From: Henriciella sp.
Lineage (GTDB): Bacteria; Pseudomonadota; Alphaproteobacteria; Caulobacterales; Hyphomonadaceae
Assembly: GCF_029937755.1 (NCBI RefSeq)
Contig: NZ_JAPYPG010000002.1
Coordinates: 225,648 to 289,647, forward strand
Direction: 5' to 3'
Length of the DNA stretch: 64,000 nucleotides
The position numbers were made by a program, and so were the translations under genes. The notes beneath the pieces are model-generated. The model was given only the letters and a program-made list of their open reading frames with translations, was not told the origin of the DNA and did no database searches. This document shows, piece by piece, positions 9,110 through 17,581 of this stretch (position 1 is the first letter of the stretch; every line of letters begins with the position of its first letter).

Positions 9110-10728
9110 CCGATCACCTCAAGCCCGCCCATATAGGGCTGCAGCACAGCCGGGACATCAATCGTGCCGTCTTCGCGCTGATAGTTCTCGAGGATCGCAA
9201 CCAGCGTACGCCCGACGGCCAGACCGGAACCGTTCAGTGTGTGGACGAACTCCGGCTTCGGTTTGGGGTTTTCCTCGGTCGGTGCCGGGCGCCAGCGGGC
9301 ATTCATGCGGCGGCCCTGGAAGTCCCCGCAATAGGAGCATGAGCTGATCTCGCGATAGGTGTCCTGGCTCGGTAGCCAGACTTCGAGGTCATAGGTCTTG
9401 CGCGCCCCTGCCCCCATATCGCCGGTACAGAGCAGCATGCGCCGATATGGCAGCTCGAGACGCTCAAGGATGGTCTCGGCGCAGCGCGTCATCCGCTCAA
9501 GCTCTTCCAGCCCCTCCACTTCGTCGCGCACGATGGAAACGAGCTCGACCTTGTTGAACTGGTGCAGACGGATCATGCCCTTCGTATCGCGGCCTGCGCT
9601 GCCGGCTTCGGAACGGAAGCACGGCGTGTGCGCGGTCAGGCGCCGCGGCAGGGTGTCGGCGTCGAGGATCGATTCGCGGACGGTATTGGTGAGCGCGACT
9701 TCAGCAGTCGGCGTCAACCAAAGTTTATCCGTCAGCTCACGCATGACCGAATCTTGATCGTGAGCAAGCTTATTTCGGGTCGATTTGATTTCCTGAAGCG
9801 CTTCCTCGGAATTGTAGTCGATATAGGCAGTTGCCGCCTTCTCCACGATCTGCCTGAATTGCTGGTTCAGCAATTTCATCTGCAACATGGATGAGTCCAT
9901 GTAATCTTCGATATGCACTCTATCCATTGCTGCGGCAATTGAGCGGCGATCAACCGTCTCATCGACGTTACGAAGACTTTCAAACAGGCTAATCAGATAA
10001 GTCAGCGCTCTGAGCCTAACGTTCCCGACTTGAACAATAGGCTTAATCCCAAAGATTCCCGAAAACAGATCCTCAGCAAACTTTGGCAACTGACCTGTCC
10101 CCACAAGCGCCTGATCCCGCACTAGGACAGGTGGGCTCGTCTCCTCATAGCCATGCTCGCCGGTCTGGACGTCCAGCATGTAGTTCGCCAGCGCGCGTTC
10201 GAGCCGTGACAGCTGGCCGCGCAGAAGCACGAAGCGTGAGCCGGACATTTTCGCCGCCGTCTCGAAATCCATCATGCCGAGGGCTTCGCCGAGGTCAGCA
10301 TGATCCTTCGGGGCAAAGCTCAGCGCCGTGGGCGTGCCGACCTTTTTCTGCTCGACATTGGCCTCTTCATCCTCACCTTCGGGCACATCGGCCAGCGGGA
10401 TGTTGGGGAGGCCGAGCAGGAGGTCGTCCAGCGCCTCGCGGGCCGCCGCTTCCTGCTCGCCGGCGGCTTCGATCGTGTCCTTGGCTTGCGAGACGACCGT
10501 ACGCAGGCGTTCGAACTCCGCCTCGTCGCCCTTGGCCTTGGCCTGGCCGACGAGCTTGGAGTTGGCATTGCGCGCGCTTTCAGCCTCCTGCTTGTCGGTG
10601 ACGGCTTTGCGGAGCGCACTGTCATGCGCAAGGATCTCGTCGACCTTTTCGCCCAGCCCCGGCTTGCGCCGGTTCCAGGCATTGCGGAAGACGTCTGGGT
10701 TTTCGCGGATCGCGCGGATGTCGAACAT
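9106..10728 (-). CDS. serS: seryl-tRNA synthetase with a large internal insertion
   Basis: Protein of 540 residues, against roughly 425-430 for the family. Residues 1-110 form the tRNA-binding coiled-coil arm. Class II core motifs are present: [11 protein letters not shown] (motif 1), [11 protein letters not shown] (serine-binding TxE), [22 protein letters not shown] (motif 2 loop) and [17 protein letters not shown] (motif 3). The extra length is one block, about residues 223-336, between EDLF and LWLTPTAEV, where usual enzymes have only 10-15 residues. The frame is open throughout, so an active enzyme with an added domain is likely. It sits between tatC and surE in a coupled operon. Confidence 0.95.
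   Translation of the reverse strand: MFDIRAIRENPDVFRNAWNRRKPGLGEKVDEILAHDSALRKAVTDKQEAESARNANSKLVGQAKAKGDEAEFERLRTVVSQAKDTIEAAGEQEAAAREALDDLLLGLPNIPLADVPEGEDEEANVEQKKVGTPTALSFAPKDHADLGEALGMMDFETAAKMSGSRFVLLRGQLSRLERALANYMLDVQTGEHGYEETSPPVLVRDQALVGTGQLPKFAEDLFSGIFGIKPIVQVGNVRLRALTYLISLFESLRNVDETVDRRSIAAAMDRVHIEDYMDSSMLQMKLLNQQFRQIVEKAATAYIDYNSEEALQEIKSTRNKLAHDQDSVMRELTDKLWLTPTAEVALTNTVRESILDADTLPRRLTAHTPCFRSEAGSAGRDTKGMIRLHQFNKVELVSIVRDEVEGLEELERMTRCAETILERLELPYRRMLLCTGDMGAGARKTYDLEVWLPSQDTYREISSCSYCGDFQGRRMNARWRPAPTEENPKPKPEFVHTLNGSGLAVGRTLVAILENYQREDGTIDVPAVLQPYMGGLEVIG
9721..10062 (-). other. AT-rich in-frame insertion domain in serS, HEPN-like motif
   Basis: About 114 codons (SerRS residues 223-336). 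A hand count of bases 9781-10080 gives about 47% GC, against about 73% at 10381-10440 and 60% at 9661-9720, so the drop is confined to the insert. The predicted peptide is helix-rich, with few prolines or glycines. Near its end it contains [12 protein letters not shown], which fits the R-N-x3-H form of the HEPN RNase motif (R318, N319, H323). The size and the C-terminal place of the motif match a HEPN fold. No intein splicing residues are seen at the edges. The fold assignment is inference from one motif. Confidence 0.6.
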
Positions 10729-10816
10729 GTCGTCTCTCTGAATTCCGGAACAACGGTACGGGCACCCCTGTAGAGGAATTGGCCGCGAAGCGGAACCGGG
10801 CAGATGACGGCAAACC

Positions 10817-11656
10817 CTAGTCTTCTGCCTCTCTCGCCGCTTCTTCTTCGGCAGCCTTCTTCTCCATCATGGCGACGCACCAGATAGAAATCTCATAGAG
10901 ACAGTAGACAGGCACGGCGAGCATGACCTGCGAGATCAGGTCTGGCGGCGTGAAGAAAGCGGCTGACACAAGAATCGCGACCACCGCGTATTTGCGTCCA
11001 GACCGCAGCGTATCGGACCCGATGATGCCCGCCCGCCCCATCAGGCTGAGGATCACGGGCAGCTGGAAGGACAGCCCGAAGGCAAGCATCAGCGCCATGA
11101 CCAGCGAGAGGTACTCCGACACCTTGATCTGTGGTGTGATCGCAGCAATTCCCTCGCCGCCCATTTGCTCGAAGGACAGCGCAAAGCGCGAGATCAGCGG
11201 CAGCATGACAAAGAAGACGAAGAGCGCGCCGATCACGAAGAGCACGGGCGCAGCGATCAGGAAAGGCAGGACGGCGCCTTTTTCACGCCGGTAAAGCCCT
11301 GGCGCGACAAAGGAATACATCTGCCAGCCAATGATCGGAAAAGCGACGAAAACACCGGCAAAGAGCGCCAGCTTGAGCTGTACGAAAAAGACTTCCAGCG
11401 GCGCGGTGTAGATCAGCTCGAAATTGGCATCCTGCCGTTCCAGCTCGGCCACAGCGACGAGTGGCCCGAGGAGAATATTGTAGAGCGGCCTGGCGACGAA
11501 AAAGCAGCCGATTGTTGCAGCGGCCAGGGCAACGATGGACCAGATCAGACGCGACCTCAGCTCGATCAGATGATCAAGCAATGGCGCCCGCGAGGACTCC
11601 AGTTCGTCGTCATCGGTGATGTCCGGGCGCTCGTCAGCGCGCATATCCTTGCTCAT
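10817..11656 (-). CDS. tatC: twin-arginine translocase subunit TatC
   Basis: Protein of 279 residues with about six hydrophobic helices, starting with the typical [20 protein letters not shown] region; the [18 protein letters not shown] and [20 protein letters not shown] segments are TatC landmarks. It recognises twin-arginine signal peptides and, with TatA and TatB, moves folded proteins across the inner membrane. Its start overlaps the tatB stop by 4 bases. A charged Glu/Ala-rich tail follows the last helix. Confidence 0.95.
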   Translation of the reverse strand: MSKDMRADERPDITDDDELESSRAPLLDHLIELRSRLIWSIVALAAATIGCFFVARPLYNILLGPLVAVAELERQDANFELIYTAPLEVFFVQLKLALFAGVFVAFPIIGWQMYSFVAPGLYRREKGAVLPFLIAAPVLFVIGALFVFFVMLPLISRFALSFEQMGGEGIAAITPQIKVSEYLSLVMALMLAFGLSFQLPVILSLMGRAGIIGSDTLRSGRKYAVVAILVSAAFFTPPDLISQVMLAVPVYCLYEISIWCVAMMEKKAAEEEAAREAED

Positions 11657-12105
11657 GTAGACCGGGCCTTCTTCTCGGACGGGTCTGTCTCTTCAGGCGC
11701 GATATCAGGGGACTCCTCCGGCACCTTCTCTTCCGCTGGCGTGGGAGTCTCTTCGGAAGCATCGTCCGGAATCGCAGCCGGACCACCCTCCATACCGGTT
11801 TCCGGCATGGGGTTTTCCATCATGACCTTGCGATTGATGTCGGCCTCGGTGCGCTTGAGATCGTCAACGGCCTGGGTCAGCTCATTGTCGCGGCGCAGAT
11901 CCTCGATTTCCTTACGGAGTTCGTCGAGTTCGGCCTGGCGGGCGATATCGTCAAAGGCGGACTGGAATTCGCGCGCCATGGACCGGCCCTTGGCCACGAA
12001 CTGGCCAAGCTTGCGCATCATCATGGGCAAGTCCTTCGGGCCGACAACGATCAGGGCAATGATCGCGACGAGCAGGAATTCCGTGAATCCGAATTGAGGA
12101 AGCAT
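11653..12105 (-). CDS. tatB: Sec-independent translocase subunit TatB
   Basis: Protein of 150 residues. A single N-terminal membrane helix (FTEFLLVAIIALIVVGPKDLP) carries the conserved GPKDLP hinge, followed by an amphipathic helix (MMRKLGQFVAKGRSMAREF) and an acidic Pro/Glu-rich tail. It partners TatC in the receptor complex. The gene lies between tatA and tatC. Confidence 0.93.
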   Translation of the reverse strand: MLPQFGFTEFLLVAIIALIVVGPKDLPMMMRKLGQFVAKGRSMAREFQSAFDDIARQAELDELRKEIEDLRRDNELTQAVDDLKRTEADINRKVMMENPMPETGMEGGPAAIPDDASEETPTPAEEKVPEESPDIAPEETDPSEKKARST

Positions 12106-12128
12106 GGATCAGTCGCCTTCCTCAGAGC

Positions 12129-12383
12129 TTAGCTGGACGACTTCGTCTTGTCCTTTTCAGGGGTGACGTTGACCATCTTGTCGTCGCTGAGCGACTTGCC
12201 TGAGGAAGAGTCCTTCTTCTTGACCTCTTCATCCTCATCATCGTCATCGTCGTTCAGGCCCTTGCGGAAGGACCGCATGCCCTTCGCCATATCACCCATG
12301 ATCGAGGAAATCCGCCCGCGCCCGCCAAACAGAAGCAGGGCGACAACAAGGACAATGAGAAGCTGCATCCAGCTGGGGGCCAT
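12129..12383 (-). CDS. tatA: Sec-independent translocase subunit TatA
   Basis: Protein of 84 residues with a short N-terminal membrane helix, the [21 protein letters not shown] amphipathic region and an acidic, Lys/Ser-rich tail. The usual FG-x-G/K hinge is present as FGGRGRI. It forms the protein-conducting assembly of the Tat system. The gap to tatB is 23 bases and to scpB 75 bases. Confidence 0.93.
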   Translation of the reverse strand: MAPSWMQLLIVLVVALLLFGGRGRISSIMGDMAKGMRSFRKGLNDDDDDEDEEVKKKDSSSGKSLSDDKMVNVTPEKDKTKSSS

Positions 12384-12458
12384 GGCCGTACTCCGAGTTT
12401 ACATCAGCACAGATAGCGCTGAGCCGGGCGCGGCTCAATGGGCGCGCCTGACTTTGCC

Positions 12459-13253
12459 CTAGTCGTCCTCGCTCTCGGAGTCCATGAAATCTGTCACGAA
12501 GGCAGCGTCTTCAGCGCTTTCTTCGCGTGATGAGGTGTCGTCCAGATCGCGCAGCGGCAGTTCGACCTCGCTCGGATCGAAATCATCCGGAACAACGTCT
12601 GACAGGAGACCGCCGGCTTCCAGTTCAGCGCGGCCGGGCAACAGCTCAAGGCTCTCGAGCCCGAAATGCTCAAGGAAATCATCGGTCGTGCCATAGGTGA
12701 CCGGGCGGCCCGGCGTCTTGCGGCGCCCCTTGATTCGCACCCATCCGGCTTCCATCAGCTGGTCGATTGTGCCCTTGGAGACGGCGACCCCGCGTACCGC
12801 CTCGATCTCGGCACGGGTCACCGGCTGGCCATAGGCGATGATGGCCAGCGTCTCGAGCGCGGCCTGGGAGAGCTTCTTCTGCTCATGGCGCTCTTCCACG
12901 AAAAGATAGGAAAGATCTTCAGCCGTCTGGAAACGCCACTTGCCGGCCACCTCGACGAGGTTCACCCCGCGATGGGCATAAGCCGCTTTCAGCGACATCA
13001 AAACCTGAGCGGCGTCCACACCTTGAGGCAGGACCTCGGCGATCTGCTCTGCCGACAGCGGCTCGCCAGCAGCGAAGAGGACTGCCTCGGCGCGGCGCAG
13101 CGCTTCTGCGCTTTCATCGACTTCCCCGCCGCCGGTCTCGGAGAGTGCCTCGGCAGAGCGACGGTAGGCAAAGGAAAGCTGACGCACGGCGTTGCGGATG
13201 TCATCCGGTTCGTCGTCCATGGCCTCATCTTTCATCTGGGGTATCGCATTCAT
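12459..13253 (-). CDS. scpB: segregation and condensation protein B
   Basis: Protein of 264 residues. It contains paired winged-helix domains with the characteristic SQAALETLAIIAYGQPVTRAEIE core and YGTTDDFLEHFGLESLELLP, followed by an acidic C-terminal tail. ScpB dimers bind ScpA as part of the SMC condensin that organises and segregates the chromosome. The start overlaps the scpA stop by 4 bases. The N-terminus is somewhat longer than usual; an internal start at MDDEPDD (residue 13) is also possible. Confidence 0.92.
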   Translation of the reverse strand: MNAIPQMKDEAMDDEPDDIRNAVRQLSFAYRRSAEALSETGGGEVDESAEALRRAEAVLFAAGEPLSAEQIAEVLPQGVDAAQVLMSLKAAYAHRGVNLVEVAGKWRFQTAEDLSYLFVEERHEQKKLSQAALETLAIIAYGQPVTRAEIEAVRGVAVSKGTIDQLMEAGWVRIKGRRKTPGRPVTYGTTDDFLEHFGLESLELLPGRAELEAGGLLSDVVPDDFDPSEVELPLRDLDDTSSREESAEDAAFVTDFMDSESEDD

Positions 13254-14068
13254 GCGGTGAGCCCTCCCCTTTCTTCCTGGTTGCCGCGCAGATAGAGCGG
13301 CGAAAAATGCTGGTCCTGCCGAAGCTCGACATCACCATCGCGGGCGAGTTCGAGCGCAGCGGAGAAAACGCTGGCCATGACAGAGCGCGGCGGGATGTCA
13401 CCGGCAATGTCCTTCATGCGGGCGCGCAACTCATCAAGGCTCGCCCATTCATCAATCAGTTTCGACAGACTCTTCAGCGAGTCGCGCGCATGTTCGAGCG
13501 GCAGGACAAACTGGTGCTCGATCTTGTGTGGCGCGGCCTCTTCGCGGCGCTGGCGGATCGAGCCGAAGGCCTGCATCAGGTGCCAGAGCGTTGTGTCATA
13601 CTCGGTCTGCTTGATGACGCGCGGCTTTTCCGGCGCGCCGCGGACAAAAACATCCTGACCGAGCTGGCCGAGCTCCATGAGCTGGTCGCCAGCCTCACGC
13701 ATGGCATCGAGCCGTTTCAGGCGGAAGGCCAGCCGGGCGGCCATCTCCTCGCCATCCATCTCGTCATTGTCGGCCTTTTCAGGCTTGGGCAGCATCAGGC
13801 GCGACTTCAGGAAGGCGAGCCATGCAGCCATGAGGAGGTAGTCGGCGGCGAGGTCTATTCGCTTCTTACGGGCATCCTCGATAAAGCCGAGATATTGCGT
13901 TGCCAGCTCCAGCATGGAGACCTTGAGCAGGTCGACCTTCTGCTTGCGGGCAAGGTCGAGCAGCAGGTGAAGCGGGCCCTCATAACCGTCAATATCGACG
14001 GAGAACATGTCTTCCGCTTCGATGTCCTCGCGCTCGACGAGATCGGTGGAAACGAGTTCAAGGCTCAT
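13250..14068 (-). CDS. scpA: segregation and condensation protein A
   Basis: Protein of 272 residues, the kleisin subunit of SMC condensin. The signature DGYEGPLHLLLDLARKQKVDLLKVS and ADYLLMAAWLAFLKSRLMLP lie in the N-terminal SMC-neck-binding part, and a C-terminal winged helix ends the protein. It overlaps nagZ by 4 bases upstream and scpB downstream, so ScpA and ScpB are made together. Confidence 0.95.
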   Translation of the reverse strand: MSLELVSTDLVEREDIEAEDMFSVDIDGYEGPLHLLLDLARKQKVDLLKVSMLELATQYLGFIEDARKKRIDLAADYLLMAAWLAFLKSRLMLPKPEKADNDEMDGEEMAARLAFRLKRLDAMREAGDQLMELGQLGQDVFVRGAPEKPRVIKQTEYDTTLWHLMQAFGSIRQRREEAAPHKIEHQFVLPLEHARDSLKSLSKLIDEWASLDELRARMKDIAGDIPPRSVMASVFSAALELARDGDVELRQDQHFSPLYLRGNQEERGGLTA

Positions 14069-15108
14069 GCGCCGGCCACTCCCAAATGCGGGATGAGCGC
14101 GCGGAATTGCTCCCAGCCCGCCTCTGAGTCGAACGCCGTGGCCCGCTTCGAGGCGGCCTCTGCAGCCTCGGCCCGCTCAAGCGCACGTCCATCGAGCATA
14201 GGGGCAGCTTCAGCCACTTCCGTCATTTCGGCGAGGATGGCGTCGGCATCACTCAAGAACCCCGAGCAATGCAGCAGCACATCGCACCCCGCCTCGATCG
14301 AGGCGTGCGCACGGTCTGTCAGAGAGCCCCCCAGGGCCTTCATGCCGAGATCATCTGTCATCAGGAGGCCATCAAACCCGATTCGGTGCCGAATGACTTC
14401 CTGAATCATCTTGTGGGAAACGGTTGCCGCCTTGCCGGGGTCGAAATGGTCGTAGGCAATATGCGCCGTCATCGCCATCGGTGCGTCCGTGACATGCATG
14501 AAGGCGGAGAAGTCGGAGGTGAGCTCATTGTCGCCCGCTGTGACGCGCGGCAGCTCGAGGTGGCTATCGGCCATGGAGCGGCCATGGCCGGGAATGTGCT
14601 TGATAACGCCGGCGACACCGCCATCCTCAAGGCCCTGGAGCGCAGCCTTTGCCAGCGCGCCGACCTTGTCGGGATCGGTCCCGAAGGCCCGGTCGCCGAT
14701 GACATCATGCGCGCCGGGTTGTGGCAGATCACAGACCGGCGCACAGTCAGCATGGATGCCAATGGCAGCCAGTTCATGGGCGATCAGCCGGTGACCAAGC
14801 CAGATCGCTTGAAGCCCCTTTTCGGGATCGGCATCATAGAGGTCGCCATAGACCTGCCCCTGCGGGAAGAGCGGCCATTCCGGTGCCTTGAGGCGTGCAA
14901 CGCGTCCACCTTCCTGGTCAATAAAGATCAGGATCTCACGGCCGACCGCATTCCAGATATCTTCAACCAGCCGGCTGACCTGCACCTTGGAGTGGCAGGA
15001 ACGTCCCATCAGGATGACGCCCCAGGGCTTGTGCTCTGACAGGAGCGCCGCCTCGTCGCGCAGCAGGTTGGCGCCCGCGACGCTCAGGATACAGGCCTTG
15101 TTGTTCAT
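14065..15108 (-). CDS. nagZ: beta-N-acetylhexosaminidase NagZ
   Basis: Protein of 347 residues of glycoside hydrolase family 3. It has the IFIDQEGGRVARLK motif and the KHIPGHGRSMADSHLELP loop that carries the catalytic His/Asp pair; LLMTDDLGMKAL supplies the nucleophile aspartate. The enzyme removes N-acetylglucosamine from muropeptides in cell-wall recycling, in the cytosol. It is coupled by 4-base overlaps to the SPOR gene before it and scpA after it. Confidence 0.93.
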   Translation of the reverse strand: MNNKACILSVAGANLLRDEAALLSEHKPWGVILMGRSCHSKVQVSRLVEDIWNAVGREILIFIDQEGGRVARLKAPEWPLFPQGQVYGDLYDADPEKGLQAIWLGHRLIAHELAAIGIHADCAPVCDLPQPGAHDVIGDRAFGTDPDKVGALAKAALQGLEDGGVAGVIKHIPGHGRSMADSHLELPRVTAGDNELTSDFSAFMHVTDAPMAMTAHIAYDHFDPGKAATVSHKMIQEVIRHRIGFDGLLMTDDLGMKALGGSLTDRAHASIEAGCDVLLHCSGFLSDADAILAEMTEVAEAAPMLDGRALERAEAAEAASKRATAFDSEAGWEQFRALIPHLGVAGA

Positions 15109-15950
15109 GCAGTCCCGCGAACGACGATGCAGTCTCCACCCTCTGCCTTGTAGGCATCACAGAAATCGGAGGCGCTTTCACGCGTGCCAAAAGCGCCCGC
15201 GCGCAGACGGAAGTAGACCCCTTTTGCCCCAAGATCGGCCCGTTCGATGGACATGCTGGCTCCTTCGAAGATTGTCGGGTTGGACCGGCGCGCCTTTTGC
15301 CAGGCCGCAGTTGCAGCTTCCTCACTGCGAAGCGCCGATATCTGGACAAGATAGTCGCCTCCGGGGGCAAACGCAAAGCGCGATGCAGGTGGCGGCGCAG
15401 GGCTGACGGGTTCGGGTTGCGCCACTGGGCGCTGTTCCGGCTGAGACTCCACAGGCGGGAGCGCCTCTTGCGAGGAAGCCGGGGTCTCGGACACGATGCG
15501 CTGGCCGGACGCCAGCTCGTCTTCTGCTGGTGCTGCCTGCGTAGACGCCTCGCCTTGCGGCGATGAGGGACGAAGATCCTGTGGCGGACCACCCCGTAGA
15601 TAGCCATCGTTACGACTGGAAACCTGCTGCGGCGCCGTCTTCGGCGCACGCTCGCTGCCGTCGATCACGTCGTAGAGCATGCGGTCCAGGTCATCGATCT
15701 CGACCCCACCGCGATCATCCGGCACGCGTTTATAGGGCTGGGCCTCGGCCACCACCATCGGCAGCGCGCCGTCCTGCGGGCGAACGCCCTGCCGGTATGT
15801 ATTCCAGACAACGGCGGCGAAGACGATCAGCACGCCGATTGCCAGTGTCAGGATCAGCGGTCCACGCGCGGTTTCGTCATCGCGGATTTCAAACCCGCGA
15901 TATTCTTCTTCATAAGGCCCAAGATCGGTCTCACGGTTGCGATAAGTCAT
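15105..15950 (-). CDS. SPOR-domain inner-membrane protein
   Basis: Protein of 281 residues. It has a short cytosolic N-terminus, one membrane helix (about 31-51, PLILTLAIGVLIVFAAVVW), a long Pro/Ala/Glu/Ser-rich periplasmic linker, and a C-terminal SPOR domain (about 205-281, GGDYLVQISALRSEEAATAAW). SPOR domains bind denuded septal peptidoglycan, so a division-site or cell-wall role is likely. It is the first gene of the operon running to pcm. Confidence 0.9.
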   Translation of the reverse strand: MTYRNRETDLGPYEEEYRGFEIRDDETARGPLILTLAIGVLIVFAAVVWNTYRQGVRPQDGALPMVVAEAQPYKRVPDDRGGVEIDDLDRMLYDVIDGSERAPKTAPQQVSSRNDGYLRGGPPQDLRPSSPQGEASTQAAPAEDELASGQRIVSETPASSQEALPPVESQPEQRPVAQPEPVSPAPPPASRFAFAPGGDYLVQISALRSEEAATAAWQKARRSNPTIFEGASMSIERADLGAKGVYFRLRAGAFGTRESASDFCDAYKAEGGDCIVVRGTA

Positions 15951-16050
15951 TCTAAGTCATCTGCCCCTGATGAATCTCGATTTTGGTTAAGATTAGGGGG
16001 CGCTTCGTTAACGATCATTGAATCGCTCTGGCCGCAGAGACCCAGCGCGA

Positions 16051-17253
16051 TCAGATCATGCTTTCGAGATTGAAGACCTTGCGGTGGAGATCGATGGCAT
16101 AATTATCCGTCATGCCGGCGATATAGTCGCAAACAAGACGCGCACGGCGATCCTGCGGCGCCTGTTCTGCATCCTGGCGCAGCGGTGGCGGCAGGATGTC
16201 GGGCTCTTCGAGGAAAAGGTCGAACAGCTCCTTCAACACACGCTTGGCCTGGCTGCGCATGCGGTTGACCTTGTAATGCTTGTACATCCGCTCGAAGAGG
16301 AAAGCGCGCAGGGCCCTCTGCTGCTGGTCGAAGTCTTCGGAGAAGGCAACCAGCGGCTCCGGCAGCGCACGAACCTCTGCGGCAGACTGGGGCTTATACT
16401 GCGCTACACGCCGTTCGGTCTCCTGTACCAGGTCATCGATCCACAGTCCGATGAGACGGCGCACGGCCTCATAGACGGTGCGCTGCTGGTCCAGCACCGG
16501 ATACTCCAACCGCACCGAGCGGAAGACATCGCCCACCACTGGCAGGTGCAGCATGTCGTCAATGGAAAACAGCCCTGCCGCGATGCCGTCATCGATGTCG
16601 TGATTGTTGTAGGCGATATCGTCCGCCAGGGCAGCGATCTGGGCTTCGGGGCCGGCGAACTGGTCAAGCTCGAGCTTTTCGAGATGCGGAAAGTCACGGA
16701 ACGCGGCCGGCAATGCCGAGATCGGCGTGTCCTTCGTGATCAGCGGACCGTTATGTTTGACCAGCCCTTCGAGCATTTCCCAGGTCAGGTTCAGCCCGTC
16801 AAATGTCGGATAACGTTGCTCCAGACGGGTCACGACACGTAGTGTCTGTGCGTTGTGGTCGAAGCCCTCATAGCCTTCCATGCTCGCATCGAGCTGGTCC
16901 TCGCCGGCATGGCCGAAAGGCGGGTGGCCGAGGTCGTGGGCAAGCGCCATGGCTTCGGCGAGGTCTTCATCCACGCCAAGGCGACGCGCCACGGAGCGTG
17001 CAATCTGCGAGACCTCCAGCGAGTGTGTCAGACGCGTGCGATAATGATCGCCCTCATGCGCGACGAAAACCTGCGTTTTCTGCTTCAGCCGGCGAAAGCC
17101 CGAAGAATGGATGATCCGGTCACGGTCGCGCTGAAACGGCGTGCGTGTGGCCGATTCAGGCTCATTGTGAAAGCGCCCGCGGCTCGCCTGCCAGCGGGTT
17201 GTGTACACGGCGGGCTTTTCTGGAAGCACAGGCTTTCCTATCTTGGTGGACAT
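16051..17253 (-). CDS. dgt: deoxyguanosinetriphosphate triphosphohydrolase-like protein
   Basis: Protein of 400 residues from ATG 17253 (MSTKIGK); an in-frame start at 17322 would lie inside erpA. The TPFQRDRDRIIHSSGFRRLK segment and the HD-domain motif MALAHDLGHPPFGHAGED mark the dGTPase family, which cuts dNTPs to nucleoside and triphosphate. It is divergent from erpA, with the start codons sharing the bases CATG. In related genomes argS commonly lies between dgt and the SPOR gene; here only about 100 bases separate them. Confidence 0.9.
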   Translation of the reverse strand: MSTKIGKPVLPEKPAVYTTRWQASRGRFHNEPESATRTPFQRDRDRIIHSSGFRRLKQKTQVFVAHEGDHYRTRLTHSLEVSQIARSVARRLGVDEDLAEAMALAHDLGHPPFGHAGEDQLDASMEGYEGFDHNAQTLRVVTRLEQRYPTFDGLNLTWEMLEGLVKHNGPLITKDTPISALPAAFRDFPHLEKLELDQFAGPEAQIAALADDIAYNNHDIDDGIAAGLFSIDDMLHLPVVGDVFRSVRLEYPVLDQQRTVYEAVRRLIGLWIDDLVQETERRVAQYKPQSAAEVRALPEPLVAFSEDFDQQQRALRAFLFERMYKHYKVNRMRSQAKRVLKELFDLFLEEPDILPPPLRQDAEQAPQDRRARLVCDYIAGMTDNYAIDLHRKVFNLESMI

Positions 17254-17578
17254 GACCGACGTCACCCTTTCTTCCAATGCTGCCAAGCGCATTAATGCGA
17301 TTCTGGCCAAGCAGTCCGGCAAGGACTTCCTTCGTGTCTCCGTCGAAGGCGGCGGCTGCTCGGGCTTTTCCTACAAGTTCGACCTCGACGACACGAAGAA
17401 TGATGACGACATCATCGTCGAAAAAGACGGTGCGCGCGTCCTGATCGACGAGATGAGCATGGAATTCATGCGCGGTTCCGAGATCGATTTCTCGACAGAA
17501 CTGATCGGCGCCGCCTTCAAGGTCAACAACCCGAACGCAACGGCGGCCTGCGGCTGCGGCACGAGTTTCTCACTTTAA
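17252..17578 (+). CDS. erpA: iron-sulfur cluster insertion protein ErpA
   Basis: Protein of 108 residues, an A-type Fe-S carrier. The three conserved cysteines are present in GGGCSGFSY and ACGCGTSFSL. It delivers Fe-S clusters to apo-enzymes in the cytosol. ATG 17252 is chosen because the family starts a few residues before the SNAAKRINAIL helix; the upstream in-frame ATG at 17201 adds residues unlike the family. Three bases separate its stop from the convergent SulP stop. Confidence 0.93.
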   Translation: MTDVTLSSNAAKRINAILAKQSGKDFLRVSVEGGGCSGFSYKFDLDDTKNDDDIIVEKDGARVLIDEMSMEFMRGSEIDFSTELIGAAFKVNNPNATAACGCGTSFSL

Positions 17579-17581
17579 GGC

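Noticed and set aside
9721-10062. Intein in serS
   Set aside because: The insert lacks the N-terminal Cys/Ser and C-terminal His-Asn followed by Cys/Ser/Thr that splicing needs, and is short with no block B or F motifs.
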